A stretch of 61,496 nt of DNA from Sedimentisphaerales bacterium (GTDB lineage: Bacteria > Planctomycetota > Phycisphaerae > Sedimentisphaerales > UBA12454), in assembly GCA_016930635.1 (NCBI GenBank), contig JAFGGI010000025.1, positions 1-61,496 of the forward strand, read 5' to 3'. The notes beneath the pieces are model-generated. The model did not search any database. It saw only the letters and a list, made by a program, of their open reading frames with translations, and was not told the origin of the DNA. Numbering within the stretch: the first letter of the stretch is position 1; each line of letters starts with the position of its first letter. Made by a program: the position numbers and the translations under genes. Positions 34,419-43,767 of the stretch are shown piece after piece.

Positions 34419-37400
34419 ATGGGACAGAAATGCCGAAATCAGGGTTTATATGAAAGCCGGCGCGAGCATGACGGCTGTGGTATCGGTGCAGTTGTAAATA
34501 TCGACGGCAGGGCCGACCACTCCATCATTGAATACGGTAAAGAGATCCTGGTTAATTTACACCATCGCGGGGCGGCCGGTGCCGATGAGGTTACCGGCGA
34601 CGGTGCGGGTATTCTGTTCCAGATTCCGCATGAGTTTTTCGCAGCCCAGTGCCAAAAGTTGGGATTTTCACTGCCGGGCGAGTCTAAATACGGTGCTGGG
34701 ATGGTGTTCAGCTCGAAAGATAAAGAGATAAGCGAAAAATGTGAGCGGATATTAACCGATGCGATAAAACATTACGGCATGAAGGTGCTGGGCTGGCGGG
34801 ATGTACCTGTTGCCAATGATTGTCTGGGGAGGATAGCCCTCCAGGCCGAGCCGAGGATAAGACAGGTTTTTGTTGATGGGGCAGGGCTGGAAGATGAACT
34901 GCTCGAACAGAAGCTGTACTTAGCACGCAAGCGGGCTGAAAAGCTTGTAAGGAAAAATCTGGGCCAAAATGCTGACGATTTTTATGTAACATCACTTTCT
35001 TCGCGGACGATTTGCTATAAAGGTATGTTCATGGCCTGGCAGTTGTTCGCCTATTACCCAGACCTTGCTGATGTGAGGGTAAAGTCTGCTCTTGCCATTG
35101 TCCATCAGCGATACAGTACCAATACTTTTCCGAGCTGGCAGCTTGCTCAGCCTTTGCGTTGTATCGCTCACAATGGAGAGATAAATACCCTAAGCGGCAA
35201 CCGCAACTGGACCCAGGCCCGTCAGATGAAAATGTCCAGCAAGGTCTTCGGCAATGATATTAATGATTTATTCCCGATTCTTACTCCGGAGGCAAGTGAC
35301 TCTGCCTGTTTTGATAATGTACTTGAATTGCTTACATTGGCTGGCAGGAGTATGCCTCATTCGATAATGATGCTGGTGCCTGAAGCATTCGGGCCGACTT
35401 ATCATATCAGCACGGACAAAAGAGCGTTTTATGAATATCACGCATCTATAATGGAGCCATGGGACGGTCCTGCTGCATTTGCATTTACTGATGGGAAAAT
35501 CATAGGCGGTACGCTTGACCGCAATGGGCTAAGGCCTTGCCGATGGCTTGTAACGACTGACGGTCTGGTAGTAATGGCCAGTGAAGCAGGAGTTGTTGAA
35601 TTTCCCCCTGAGAAGATCAGGCAGAAAGGACGTCTTCAGCCCGGCCACATGTTCCTTGTCGATACGACTCAGGGCAGGATAATCTCGGATAATGAGATAA
35701 AGAGTAAAATTGCCCGGCAGAAACCGTATCGCCGATGGCTGGATGAAAATAAAATTGAGCTTCGCGGCCTGTTCGATGCGCCAAAACTGGTTCACAGCGA
35801 CGAAAAAAGCCTGTTCCAGAAACTGCAGATGTTTGGTTACAGCCGGGAAGAGTTAAAAATGATTCTGCTGCCGATGGCATTGCACGGCCAGGAGCCTGTA
35901 GGTTCGATGGGAAATGATACGCCATTGGCGGTACTTTCGAATAAACCTAAATTATTATTTAACTATTTCAAACAGCTCTTTGCACAGGTAACCAATCCTC
36001 CAATAGACCCTTTGCGCGAAGGGCTGGTTATGAGTTTGATGAATTTTGTAGGCAGGAAGCTGAATATTCTTGATGAGACTCCTGAGCATTGCAGGCAGCT
36101 GAAACTGCCGCATCCGATATTGACCAGTGAAGATATCGAACACCTGAGCAAAGCAAAAAGGCAGGACATCAGGACCGAGAGAATATCAGCGGTATTTAAT
36201 ATTGATGTTCCAAATGTCGTATCGAGTCTGACTGAGGCTCTGAGTGGATTAGTCGATTATGCTGCGCAGGCTATTAAGAAAGGCGCTTCGCTGATTATCA
36301 TCAGTGACAAAGCAGTTACGAAAACAAAAGCTGCGATACCGTCACTTCTGGCGACGGCTGCGGTTCATCATGGATTGCTTAATCGAGGTCTTCGCGGCGA
36401 AGTCGGGCTGATAGTTGAAAGCGCAGAACCCAGAGAGGTAATGCATTTTTGCCTTTTGTGTGGTTTTGGCGCTAACGCTGTAAATCCTTATCTGGCATTT
36501 GAGACCCTTGACTATCTTCAACGGCAGGGCGAACTTGATGCTGAGCTCGAACCGTCACAGATAGCGGACAATTATATTGCTGCGATCAAAAAAGGCATTC
36601 TAAAAACAATGAGCAAGATGGGAATCTCAACACTGCGCAGCTATACCGGCGCACAGCTTTTTGAAGCTATCGGTTTAAACCGCAGTCTTGTGGATGAATA
36701 TTTTACCGGCACAAGTTCTCGAATAGGCGGGGTAGGACTGGCCGATATTTGCGAGGAGATACTTCTTCGTCATAAAGCAGCTTTTGAGCAGCGCTCTGCA
36801 GGGGCGCTAGGATTAGATTATGGCGGAGAATATCATTTCAGACATAAAGGCGAAAATCATCTCTGGAACCCGACGACGGTGGCAAAACTGCAGCACGCGG
36901 TAAGGTTTGCAGATGGCCGGGCCTATCAGGAGTATGCTGATGCAATCAATCGGCAGAGCAAAAATCTTTATACATTGAGGGGGCTTTTCGAATTTGCCGG
37001 CAGCCAGGAAGTACCGATCGAAGAAGTGGAATCTGCCGACGAAATCGTTAAGAGATTCTGCACCGGTGCGATGAGCCACGGCTCTATCAGCAAAGAAGCT
37101 CATGAGTGTATGGCTATCGCTATGAACCGCATAGGCGGGATGAGTAATACCGGCGAAGGCGGGGAAGAAGGCTGCCGGTATACGCCTGAGACTAACGGCG
37201 ATTCGAAAAACTGCGCGATTAAACAGGTTGCCAGTGCAAGGTTCGGTGTTACGATAAATTATCTTGCCCACGCAAAAGAGTTGCAGATAAAAATAGCTCA
37301 GGGTGCAAAGCCGGGCGAAGGCGGCCAGCTGCCGGGGCATAAAGTTACCGAAGAGATCGCGAAGATGAGATACTCGACACCGGGTGTGACGCTTATTTCT

Positions 37401-38969
37401 CCGCCCCCTCATCATGATATATATTCTATCGAGGATCTGGCGCAGTTGATATATGACCTCAAATGCAGTAATCCGGGCGTAAAAGTTTCGGTTAAGCTGG
37501 TTGCTGAAGTTGGTGTTGGTACCATTGCTGCAGGTGTAGCTAAAGGTAACGCTGATGAGGTTCTTATCAGCGGCCATGACGGCGGCACCGGGGCAAGTCC
37601 GCTTTCTTCGATAAAACATACCGGCTGTCCATGGGAATTGGGATTGGCTGAGACACAGCAGGTATTAATAATGAACGGTCTGCGGGACAGGATCAGGATA
37701 CAGGCTGACGGTCAGATGAAAACCGGTAGAGATGTTGTTATCGCAGCGCTGTTAGGTGCGGAACAGTTTGGATTCGGAACTGCTGCACTGGTAACGCTTG
37801 GCTGTACGCTGCTGCGTAAATGTCATGAAGGAGCTTGTACCTTCGGTATCGCTACACAGGATCCTGAATTGAGGAAACGTTTTGCCGGTGAGCCTGAGTA
37901 TCTTGAAAGGTTTATGTACTTTGTTGCTGAAGAGGTCAGGCAGATAATGTCGAAGCTGGGCTTTAGAAAATTTGAAGATATGATCGGCAGAGTAGATAAA
38001 CTTCAGATGGCCCAGGCAATCGACCACTGGAAGGCAAAGGGATTGGATTTTTCTGCTATATTCCATAAAGTTGATGTCGCGGATGAAAAGGCTGTGAGGC
38101 TTTCAAGCGTGCAGCCCGACAAGCTCGGCGACCATTTGGACTGGCAGATACTGGAGCAGGCAAAACCTGCTCTTGAAGAGCAGAAGAAAACGGTTATAGA
38201 GATGCCGATCCGCAATATCAACAGGACCGTCGGAGCTATCCTGAGTAATCGAGTGATAAATAAGTACGGCGAAAAGGGATTAGGCGACGATACGCTGCAG
38301 GTTGTCCTGAAAGGTTCGGCAGGACAGAGCTTCGGGGCATTTTTGGCGCCGGGTATAACTCTGCAGTTGATAGGGGAAAGTAATGATTATCTGGGCAAGA
38401 GTCTTTCAGGCGGAAGGATTGTTGTAAAGACTCCGGAAAATGCGCCGTTTATGAGTCATGAAAATATTATCGTCGGCAATACGGTACTATACGGAGCTAC
38501 TATGGGCCAGGCGTTTATAAATGGAATGGCCGGTGAGCGGTTCTGTGTAAGGAACAGCGGAGTAACTGCTGTTGTCGAAGGCGTTGGTGACCATTGCTGT
38601 GAATATATGACGGGCGGATTGGTTGTAGTATTGGGAAAAACCGGATGCAACTTTGCTGCTGGAATGAGCGGCGGGTTGGCTTATGTACTCGATGAAGCGC
38701 AATTATTCGATACAATGTGCAACCTTAATATGGTTGAGCTGGAGACCGTCTGGAAACAGGAAGACAAAGATGTACTATATGACTTGATTAGTCAGCATTT
38801 AAAATGGACATCCAGCACACGTGCAAAATACATTCTTGATGCTTGGCCGGATATGGTGGGCAGATTTGTTAAAGTTGTGCCGATAGATTACCGCAAGGCA
38901 CTTGAGAAAATGCGTGCTGCAGAGCATCGTGATACTGAAACTGTACCGGCAACTGAGGAGGTGTTCTGA
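34419..38969 (+). CDS. gltB: Glutamate synthase (NADPH), large subunit
   Basis: 1516 residues, normal length. The class II amidotransferase domain starts at the cysteine in EHDGCGIGAVV (Cys20), which becomes the N-terminal nucleophile after removal of a short propeptide; NGEINTLSGNRNW follows. The FMN-binding synthase domain (about 840-1200) contains GAMSHGSISKEAHE, GEGGEEG, AQGAKPGEGGQLPG and ISGHDGGTGASPL. The cysteines for the 3Fe-4S cluster are in GCTLLRKCHEGACTFG. The GXGXG domain (about 1250-1460) ends the protein. It hydrolyses glutamine and transfers ammonia to 2-oxoglutarate. It overlaps gltD by one base. Confidence 0.98.
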   Translation: MGQKCRNQGLYESRREHDGCGIGAVVNIDGRADHSIIEYGKEILVNLHHRGAAGADEVTGDGAGILFQIPHEFFAAQCQKLGFSLPGESKYGAGMVFSSKDKEISEKCERILTDAIKHYGMKVLGWRDVPVANDCLGRIALQAEPRIRQVFVDGAGLEDELLEQKLYLARKRAEKLVRKNLGQNADDFYVTSLSSRTICYKGMFMAWQLFAYYPDLADVRVKSALAIVHQRYSTNTFPSWQLAQPLRCIAHNGEINTLSGNRNWTQARQMKMSSKVFGNDINDLFPILTPEASDSACFDNVLELLTLAGRSMPHSIMMLVPEAFGPTYHISTDKRAFYEYHASIMEPWDGPAAFAFTDGKIIGGTLDRNGLRPCRWLVTTDGLVVMASEAGVVEFPPEKIRQKGRLQPGHMFLVDTTQGRIISDNEIKSKIARQKPYRRWLDENKIELRGLFDAPKLVHSDEKSLFQKLQMFGYSREELKMILLPMALHGQEPVGSMGNDTPLAVLSNKPKLLFNYFKQLFAQVTNPPIDPLREGLVMSLMNFVGRKLNILDETPEHCRQLKLPHPILTSEDIEHLSKAKRQDIRTERISAVFNIDVPNVVSSLTEALSGLVDYAAQAIKKGASLIIISDKAVTKTKAAIPSLLATAAVHHGLLNRGLRGEVGLIVESAEPREVMHFCLLCGFGANAVNPYLAFETLDYLQRQGELDAELEPSQIADNYIAAIKKGILKTMSKMGISTLRSYTGAQLFEAIGLNRSLVDEYFTGTSSRIGGVGLADICEEILLRHKAAFEQRSAGALGLDYGGEYHFRHKGENHLWNPTTVAKLQHAVRFADGRAYQEYADAINRQSKNLYTLRGLFEFAGSQEVPIEEVESADEIVKRFCTGAMSHGSISKEAHECMAIAMNRIGGMSNTGEGGEEGCRYTPETNGDSKNCAIKQVASARFGVTINYLAHAKELQIKIAQGAKPGEGGQLPGHKVTEEIAKMRYSTPGVTLISPPPHHDIYSIEDLAQLIYDLKCSNPGVKVSVKLVAEVGVGTIAAGVAKGNADEVLISGHDGGTGASPLSSIKHTGCPWELGLAETQQVLIMNGLRDRIRIQADGQMKTGRDVVIAALLGAEQFGFGTAALVTLGCTLLRKCHEGACTFGIATQDPELRKRFAGEPEYLERFMYFVAEEVRQIMSKLGFRKFEDMIGRVDKLQMAQAIDHWKAKGLDFSAIFHKVDVADEKAVRLSSVQPDKLGDHLDWQILEQAKPALEEQKKTVIEMPIRNINRTVGAILSNRVINKYGEKGLGDDTLQVVLKGSAGQSFGAFLAPGITLQLIGESNDYLGKSLSGGRIVVKTPENAPFMSHENIIVGNTVLYGATMGQAFINGMAGERFCVRNSGVTAVVEGVGDHCCEYMTGGLVVVLGKTGCNFAAGMSGGLAYVLDEAQLFDTMCNLNMVELETVWKQEDKDVLYDLISQHLKWTSSTRAKYILDAWPDMVGRFVKVVPIDYRKALEKMRAAEHRDTETVPATEEVF

Positions 38970-40387
38970 TGGGCGAAGTAAAAGGCTTTTTGAAATATAA
39001 ACGTCAGAATGTGCCGCATCGGCCGATCGAGAAAAGAGTACACGATTTTGACGAAATGGATCTGCCGCTCACGCCTGAGCAGATATATGAACAGACCGCA
39101 AGATGTATGGATTGCGGAATACCTTTCTGCCACGGTGCCGGGTGCCCGCTGCAAAACAGTATACCTGACCTGAACGAGCTGGTGTATAAGGATAAATGGC
39201 AGCAGGCCTGTGAGCTATTGCACTCTACCAATAATTTTCCGGAAATTACCGGCCGAGTTTGTCCTGCTCCGTGCGAAACCGCGTGTACCCTGGCTATAAA
39301 TGATGAGCCTGTTCTGATTCGACATATTGAGTTTCAGGTGGTCGAGCGTGGTTTTAAAGAAGGCTGGATAAAACCAATGCCGGCAGCTGCAAAAACCGGA
39401 AAACGAATCGCGATTGTCGGCTCCGGTCCTGCCGGTCTTGCTGCTGCTCAGCAGTTAGTCCGTATGGGACATGATGTAGTTGTTTTCGAGAAGGATAAAA
39501 AAGTCGGCGGAATTCTGCGTTACGGTATTCCTGACTTCAAACTTGAAAAACATATTCTTGACCGGCGGATAGAGCAATTAAAGGCTGAGGGTGTTGAGTT
39601 TCAAACCGAGGTTAATGTCGGAGAGGATATTTCCGCTCATTATCTGCATAAAATGTTTGATTGTGTCTGCCTGGCCAAAGGTGCCGGTCAGCCTCGCGAC
39701 CTTAATGTAGTCGGAAGGGGATACGAGAATATATTATTTGCTATGGATTATCTAAAGGTGCAGAACAGACTCTGCAGCGGCGAATATAAAGATGAGTCTG
39801 AGATTGTCACAGCCAAAGATAAAGTTGTGGTTGTAATAGGCGGAGGCGATACCGGCAGCGACTGTGTTGGAACAGCGCGAAGGCAGGGAGCTAAGGAGAT
39901 TCATCAATTGGAGATTTTGCCAAAGCCGCCTGACACCCGGCCGCCCGATACACCCTGGCCCGATTGGCCTCGAATTATGAGAACTTCGTCCTCTCACGAG
40001 GAGGGTTGTAATCGCCGATGGTCCGTTATGACCAAAAAGTTCTCAGGCGTTGAGACAAGAGTTAATCAGCTGCAGTGCTGCGAGGTCGAGTGGATGATGA
40101 ACAAAGGCAAATGGCAGATGAAAGAGATTAAAGGTACGGATTTTACTCTTGATGCGGATCTTGTACTTTTAGCTTTAGGATTTTTACACGTAACACATGA
40201 CGGGTTAGTGGAGAAGTTGGATTTAAAACTTGACCAGTCGGGTAATTTAGCGGTTGAAAACTATCAAACCAGTCAGCAGTGGGTCTTTGCTGCCGGCGAT
40301 TCGGTTAGCGGTGCTTCTCTGGTTGTTCGAGCTATTGACAACGGCCGCCGGGCTGCAGCAAGTATTGATGACTGGTTAAAAGAATAA
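38969..40387 (+). CDS. gltD: Glutamate synthase (NADPH), small subunit
   Basis: 472 residues. N-terminal cysteine clusters CMDCGIPFC..CPLQNSIPDLN and GRVCPAPCETACTL bind two 4Fe-4S centres. An FAD-binding site GSGPAGLAAAQQL (about 150-162) and an NADPH-binding site VVIGGGDTGSDCVGTARRQ (about 287-305) are visible, with a final FAD-contact block VFAAGDSVSGASLVVRAI. It passes electrons from NADPH to the large subunit. The start codon overlaps the gltB stop (TGATG), so the two are translationally coupled. It is the last gene of the nitrogen cluster. Confidence 0.98.
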   Translation: MGEVKGFLKYKRQNVPHRPIEKRVHDFDEMDLPLTPEQIYEQTARCMDCGIPFCHGAGCPLQNSIPDLNELVYKDKWQQACELLHSTNNFPEITGRVCPAPCETACTLAINDEPVLIRHIEFQVVERGFKEGWIKPMPAAAKTGKRIAIVGSGPAGLAAAQQLVRMGHDVVVFEKDKKVGGILRYGIPDFKLEKHILDRRIEQLKAEGVEFQTEVNVGEDISAHYLHKMFDCVCLAKGAGQPRDLNVVGRGYENILFAMDYLKVQNRLCSGEYKDESEIVTAKDKVVVVIGGGDTGSDCVGTARRQGAKEIHQLEILPKPPDTRPPDTPWPDWPRIMRTSSSHEEGCNRRWSVMTKKFSGVETRVNQLQCCEVEWMMNKGKWQMKEIKGTDFTLDADLVLLALGFLHVTHDGLVEKLDLKLDQSGNLAVENYQTSQQWVFAAGDSVSGASLVVRAIDNGRRAAASIDDWLKE

Positions 40388-40597
40388 AGCTGAAGGAATC
40401 AATAACAATCTATGTCGTTTTTATATCAGTCGTCAGTTGTAGACTGTTTATTGAAGCGAATATGGGTTAATCTGAGTCTTAGTGTACAACAAAGTTTGCA
40501 ACAATATATAATTAAGGTTTTAAGATTTATTCGAGCCTAAAGTTAAATTTTCTGGGAAAAATTACATAAAAACATCTTTTTTGCACAAAGAGAAGAA

Positions 40598-40627
40598 TTG
40601 ACAAAGTCTCGGTAGTTCTTGTAGAAT
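40598..40627 (+). promoter_or_regulatory. Promoter of tRNA-Gly
   Basis: Perfect TTGACA, 18-base spacer, TAGAAT. The expected start near 40634 lies about 14 bases before the mature tRNA 5' end. The rest of 40388-40597 shows no feature. Confidence 0.8.
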
Positions 40628-40647
40628 AAGACGTTAGAAATGTTCTT

Positions 40648-40719
<72 letters not shown>

Positions 40720-40784
40720 ATTCCTTGTCAATAAAGGAGTTACAGCAAATTAACACACCCAAAAATACCTCTAAATCGGTGAAA

Positions 40785-40816
40785 TTTTTGCAAAGTTTTT
40801 GCAAAATTTTTGCAAA
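40785..40816. repeat. Left array: three TTTTTGCAAA motifs at 11-bp spacing
   Basis: Copies begin at 40785, 40796 and 40807, each TTTTTGCAAA in direct orientation, 66 bases inside the island from attL. The spacing is one helical turn, as in arrays bound by one protein. Confidence 0.8.
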
Positions 40817-40881
40817 TTTTTTAGTCGAATCTTTGTTTTTGCTTAAATAACTCAGATAATCCTAAATTGGGTCCAGTTGTT

Positions 40882-40977
40882 AAGCTGGTGAAAAGCTTGA
40901 CGTCATCCCAAGCCAGCTATTTCAGCAAAAACAGCCATTTGACAAAACTGTCAAATTAGCAAAGCTGGTGAAAAGCT
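40882..40977. promoter_or_regulatory. Paired direct repeats and an operator-like palindrome before the protease gene
   Basis: AAGCTGGTGAAAAGCT occurs at 40882-40897 and again at 40962-40977. Between them, at 40937-40956, lies a perfect inverted repeat ATTTGACA-N4-TGTCAAAT. This could be an operator for the gene at 41054 or recombination-accessory sites. The rest of 40817-41053 shows nothing else. Confidence 0.55.
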
Positions 40978-41053
40978 GGGCATGAAAAACCCTTGCTGAA
41001 TGGGATAAGGTCTCATATCATATAAGCCGTTTACTGTCTTAAAGGAAATAGAT

Positions 41054-42043
41054 ATGGCTAAACAGCAAGTGCCAGCGGAAGGTTCTCAATCGAACGACGA
41101 GAAACCGAGTAACGCTCCTCCGAAGCAAGAAGTGTCGGAGTCTAAGCCTAAGCCGCAACAACCAATATTGGAGTTTTTTTCCTCCGGGGTGGACCAGTAC
41201 TCAGATGAACAGATCCAAGATGTCATTAATCGGCAAATCGCATATCGCCTTAACAAATGCAATATAACGGACCAATATAATGTACTATTCCTCTTTAATA
41301 CACGACAAATCATCCGCTCAGATGCAAACCGAATTTATCGTGCTGTTACCAAGATTGATTCTAAGAGGCCAATTTTACTTATAATTAGTTCACCTGGGGG
41401 TGATATCCCAGCGGCGTATTTCATCGCGAAATTATGTCGAGAGTACACAAAAGCCAACTTTGTAGTTGCGGTTCCAAGACAGGCTAAATCAGCTGCAACT
41501 TTGATATGCTGCGGTGCCGATCAAATTCACATGGGAAGTCTCAGTGAGCTTGGGCCAATCGATCCTCAATTCAGTGGTATCCCAGCCCTTGCCCTCAAGC
41601 ACTCCGTTGAACATCTTGCTCAGCTAACAAAAGATTATCCAGATGCAGCCGAAATGTTCAGTAGCTACCTCGCAAAGTCTCTTCGCATAGAGGCCTTGGG
41701 CTATTACGAGCGCGTGGCGAAATCTGCAACCCAGTATGCAGTTCGACTTCTTAACTCAAGGCGAATAGAAAACACAGGAGGCATGACATCAGTGCAGATT
41801 GCAAACCAGCTCGTATATGAGTATACGGATCACAGTTTCGTCATCGACTCTCAAGAGGCTCTCGATATATTCGGGGGTTCGGTCGTTGCTTGCAATACTT
41901 CTGAGTATCAGACAGCGGATAAGTTATATCAGAATTTGGACTTTATAGACTGGTTCTGTAGCTACACGTATAAAAAAGATTTCTCATACGTAGGGAGCAA
42001 AGAAGAGGGATACAATCTGTCTCCTAAATCAAGCGGCGGTTAG
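41054..42043 (+). CDS. ClpP-fold serine protease of the SDH_sah (serine dehydrogenase proteinase) type
   Basis: 329 residues. A disordered Pro/Lys/Glu-rich N-terminus (1-38) precedes a ClpP/crotonase-like fold. The oxyanion segment is LLIISSPGGDIPAA (Gly115-Gly116), and the candidate nucleophile is Ser146 in PRQAKSAATLICCGADQIHM, followed by the family block GSLSELGPIDPQ. There is no signal peptide or membrane segment, so it should act in the cytoplasm, unlike SppA. PF01972-type proteins are poorly characterised proteases; a defence or regulatory role for this copy is only a guess from its place on an island. Preceded by AAAGGAAATAG as ribosome-binding site and by the palindrome at 40937. Confidence 0.8.
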   Translation: MAKQQVPAEGSQSNDEKPSNAPPKQEVSESKPKPQQPILEFFSSGVDQYSDEQIQDVINRQIAYRLNKCNITDQYNVLFLFNTRQIIRSDANRIYRAVTKIDSKRPILLIISSPGGDIPAAYFIAKLCREYTKANFVVAVPRQAKSAATLICCGADQIHMGSLSELGPIDPQFSGIPALALKHSVEHLAQLTKDYPDAAEMFSSYLAKSLRIEALGYYERVAKSATQYAVRLLNSRRIENTGGMTSVQIANQLVYEYTDHSFVIDSQEALDIFGGSVVACNTSEYQTADKLYQNLDFIDWFCSYTYKKDFSYVGSKEEGYNLSPKSSGG

Positions 42044-42186
42044 TGGCGAGAGGACGGATTTAACACCCGTTTATGACACCTGTTTAATGTTCTCAACAGT
42101 GCGGTAACTGTGGGCGAACAAGCACTTAGCTCATTATAAAAGCAAATCGAATATGCAGCTCACCTTTTGTATTTTTTGAGAAATAA

Positions 42187-42759
42187 TTACCTTTCCCTGA
42201 GAGCTTCTTCTGGATAGAGGTCGTAATTATTTAGTTCTCCTATCTCTACGTTGTCATAAATACAATCTTTGAATCTATCACCAAACTTAGCAATATCAGA
42301 TTGTTTCCCTTTACTAAATTTATCGCCTTTTTCTGCCCTTAAAAACTTGTCTATATCTGGACGCCAATACAAAACATCAAGTTTCACCTGATTTAAAACA
42401 TTCATAAACACTCGAATATTTGCATCTCCAGAATCAATCCTTTGCAAAATTTCTGGATTTACCGATTTAAGAAAAGCACGCAAAAGTTGTCTTGTTCCTA
42501 CGTTGCTTGTATCAGCGTTAGAATTTTCTTTCTCTCTTAATAATTGCTCGATTTCGGTTTGTAGCAGACCTTTTTCCTGTTCTTTTAAGGCTATTACACC
42601 ATCCTTGTTTGCCACTATAAAGGTTTTATAAAGATATGATGTGCCTGCCCAAGCAGCGAAAGCTCCAAATACTATACATAAGCTAAAGAAAAAAGGAGCA
42701 GATTTCACCAAGGACCACTCGTCTTTAATTTTGCGAACAAACCATCCAAAATCAAACAT
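42187..42759 (-). CDS. Unknown membrane-anchored coiled-coil protein of the island
   Basis: 190 residues; no family recognised. One membrane segment (about 24-47: APFFFSLCIVFGAFAAWAG) follows a short charged N-terminus. A probable coiled coil comes next (about 58-80: ALKEQEKGLLQTEIEQLLRE), then a soluble charged domain ending KDCIYDNVEIGELNNYDLYP. The topology suggests a short cytoplasmic tail and an outward or periplasmic body, or the reverse. A usable GGAGAT ribosome-binding site lies just before the ATG. It converges with the protease gene over 143 bases; they are the only two plausible genes on the island. Confidence 0.65.
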   Translation of the reverse strand: MFDFGWFVRKIKDEWSLVKSAPFFFSLCIVFGAFAAWAGTSYLYKTFIVANKDGVIALKEQEKGLLQTEIEQLLREKENSNADTSNVGTRQLLRAFLKSVNPEILQRIDSGDANIRVFMNVLNQVKLDVLYWRPDIDKFLRAEKGDKFSKGKQSDIAKFGDRFKDCIYDNVEIGELNNYDLYPEEALRER

Positions 42760-42774
42760 ATAAATCTCCTTTTA

Positions 42775-42976
42775 TTGATTAGCCATTCGCATATCATTAT
42801 ATCTAAGCCATTTCTACTTTTCAAAGGGCATCTTAAGATGAATTCAATTTGTTTAAAATGTGAGTACACACCATCTCTAAGCTGATCCACTACCCCGTAT
42901 TGCCTTCAATATTTAATTTTAAAAGAGCTTATAGTATCGCTCCGCCAAAGAATAACTCCCTCGGCGGAGCTTTTTT
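42775..42976 (+). ncRNA. Possible small RNA ending at an orphan terminator
   Basis: A good rho-independent terminator reads rightward: GCTCCGCC / GGCGGAGC stem (42939-42946 and 42963-42970) followed by six T's. No plus-strand gene precedes it, since the neighbouring gene is on the minus strand. A weak promoter (TTGATT, 17 bases, TATATC) at 42775-42803 would give a ~165-nt transcript. The terminator is well supported; the RNA itself is speculative. It could equally be the remnant of a deleted gene. Confidence 0.35.
42939..42976 (+). terminator. Rho-independent terminator without an upstream gene
   Basis: 8-bp GC-rich stem (GCTCCGCC/GGCGGAGC), 16-base loop and a T6 tract. It is oriented for plus-strand transcription although no plus-strand gene lies between the protease and this point in the expected position. 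Confidence 0.8.
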
Positions 42977-42985
42977 GAGATAATT

Positions 42986-43006
42986 TTTTTGCAAAATTTT
43001 TGCAAA
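42986..43006. repeat. Right array: two TTTTTGCAAA motifs at 11-bp spacing
   Basis: Copies begin at 42986 and 42997, same sequence, orientation and spacing as the left array at 40785-40816, and lie about 100 bases inside attR. Nothing else is recognised between 43007 and 43109. Confidence 0.8.
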
Positions 43007-43109
43007 ATTTCTTGGTCTAAATTGGCCAGGTTTGGTAAAGTTTGTCTAAAAATGTGTGTTTTTGAATCACAGAGGCGGTTTAGAGCCGTTAAAAACTGAG
43101 CGGGCCGTA

Positions 43110-43151
43110 TTCCCAAGCTGGACGTCGGCGGTTCGAGTCCGCTCGCCCGCT
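43110..43151. repeat. attR-like direct repeat (tRNA-Gly 3' half)
   Basis: Exact 42-base copy of 40678-40719. It lacks the 5' half of the tRNA, so it is not a gene. Open frames across it translate tRNA sequence and are not real. Confidence 0.9.
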
Positions 43152-43195
43152 TTAAATTGTCAGCATAACAAACCTGTTTTTGAATTTGTGGATTT

Positions 43196-43444
43196 TTACT
43201 TGTCCTGAAATTCGCTCCATCCTGCTTCATCAAGTATCACACCATCTATTTCAGGAGGTACATAGCGGGAAGTCATTGTTACGTGAGTGGCCTTGGCTTT
43301 TTCCACATCAATAAGTAATAGTCTTCCATCACTGTTTCGCACAAGTCTCATTTTGTAAGGGCCATAGGGGTCGTAACCGCGAACGGCTCCGGTGCAGAGG
43401 ATCAGCACTAATGCTGTCAGAAGGCCTAATAGGAAATTTTTCAT
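43196..43444 (-). CDS. Small exported protein of unknown function
   Basis: 82 residues from the ATG at 43444, chosen because TGAGGTT lies about 6 bases upstream; an in-frame ATG four codons earlier overlaps that ribosome-binding site. An N-terminal signal peptide (MKNFLLGLLTALVLILCTGA) is followed by a ~60-residue mature part with MRLVRNSDGRLLLIDVEKAKATHV. No family recognised. It lies just outside the tRNA-Gly island. A predicted promoter at 43611-43638 would give it a ~160-base leader. Confidence 0.6.
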   Translation of the reverse strand: MKNFLLGLLTALVLILCTGAVRGYDPYGPYKMRLVRNSDGRLLLIDVEKAKATHVTMTSRYVPPEIDGVILDEAGWSEFQDK

Positions 43445-43610
43445 TTTTAACCTCATTTGTTTTTTTTAAGGTCTGCAAACCGTCCATGATTTGTGCAGAG
43501 GTAACTGTTTGAAGTCAAACCTCATGTCAGACTTTCCGGCTTTGCAGAGAAGAATTGAACTACAGAATTGCAGGATACAATCTATACTTCTTCTGTCCTC
43601 TGACTATCGT

Positions 43611-43638
43611 ATTATACCAGATTATATATGAAAATCAA
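43611..43638 (-). promoter_or_regulatory. Predicted sigma-70 promoter with long leader
   Basis: On the minus strand TTGATT, 16-base spacer, TATAAT. The ~160-base untranslated leader down to 43444 contains repeated TTTGCAGA/CTGCAAA words that could pair, but I cannot assign it to a known RNA element. Confidence 0.5.
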
Positions 43639-43767
43639 GGTATCTGATGTTTTAACAGCAGAAAGATATCCTGGCCTTTGGGATTTTCAGCAGTTTATAA
43701 GGTTTTAGTTGTTATTGTCGAATTTGTTGTTGGAATATTAGGGTAAAACGGTTAAGGTAAAAGCGTT

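Noticed and set aside
36813..37619. Open frame of 268 residues antisense to gltB
   Set aside because: Shadow frame; gltB is complete and conserved across it.
42919..43233. Open frame of 104 residues on the minus strand containing SGLEPPTSSLG
   Set aside because: It is the translation of the duplicated tRNA-Gly 3' half, a well-known artefact; no ribosome-binding site or family support.
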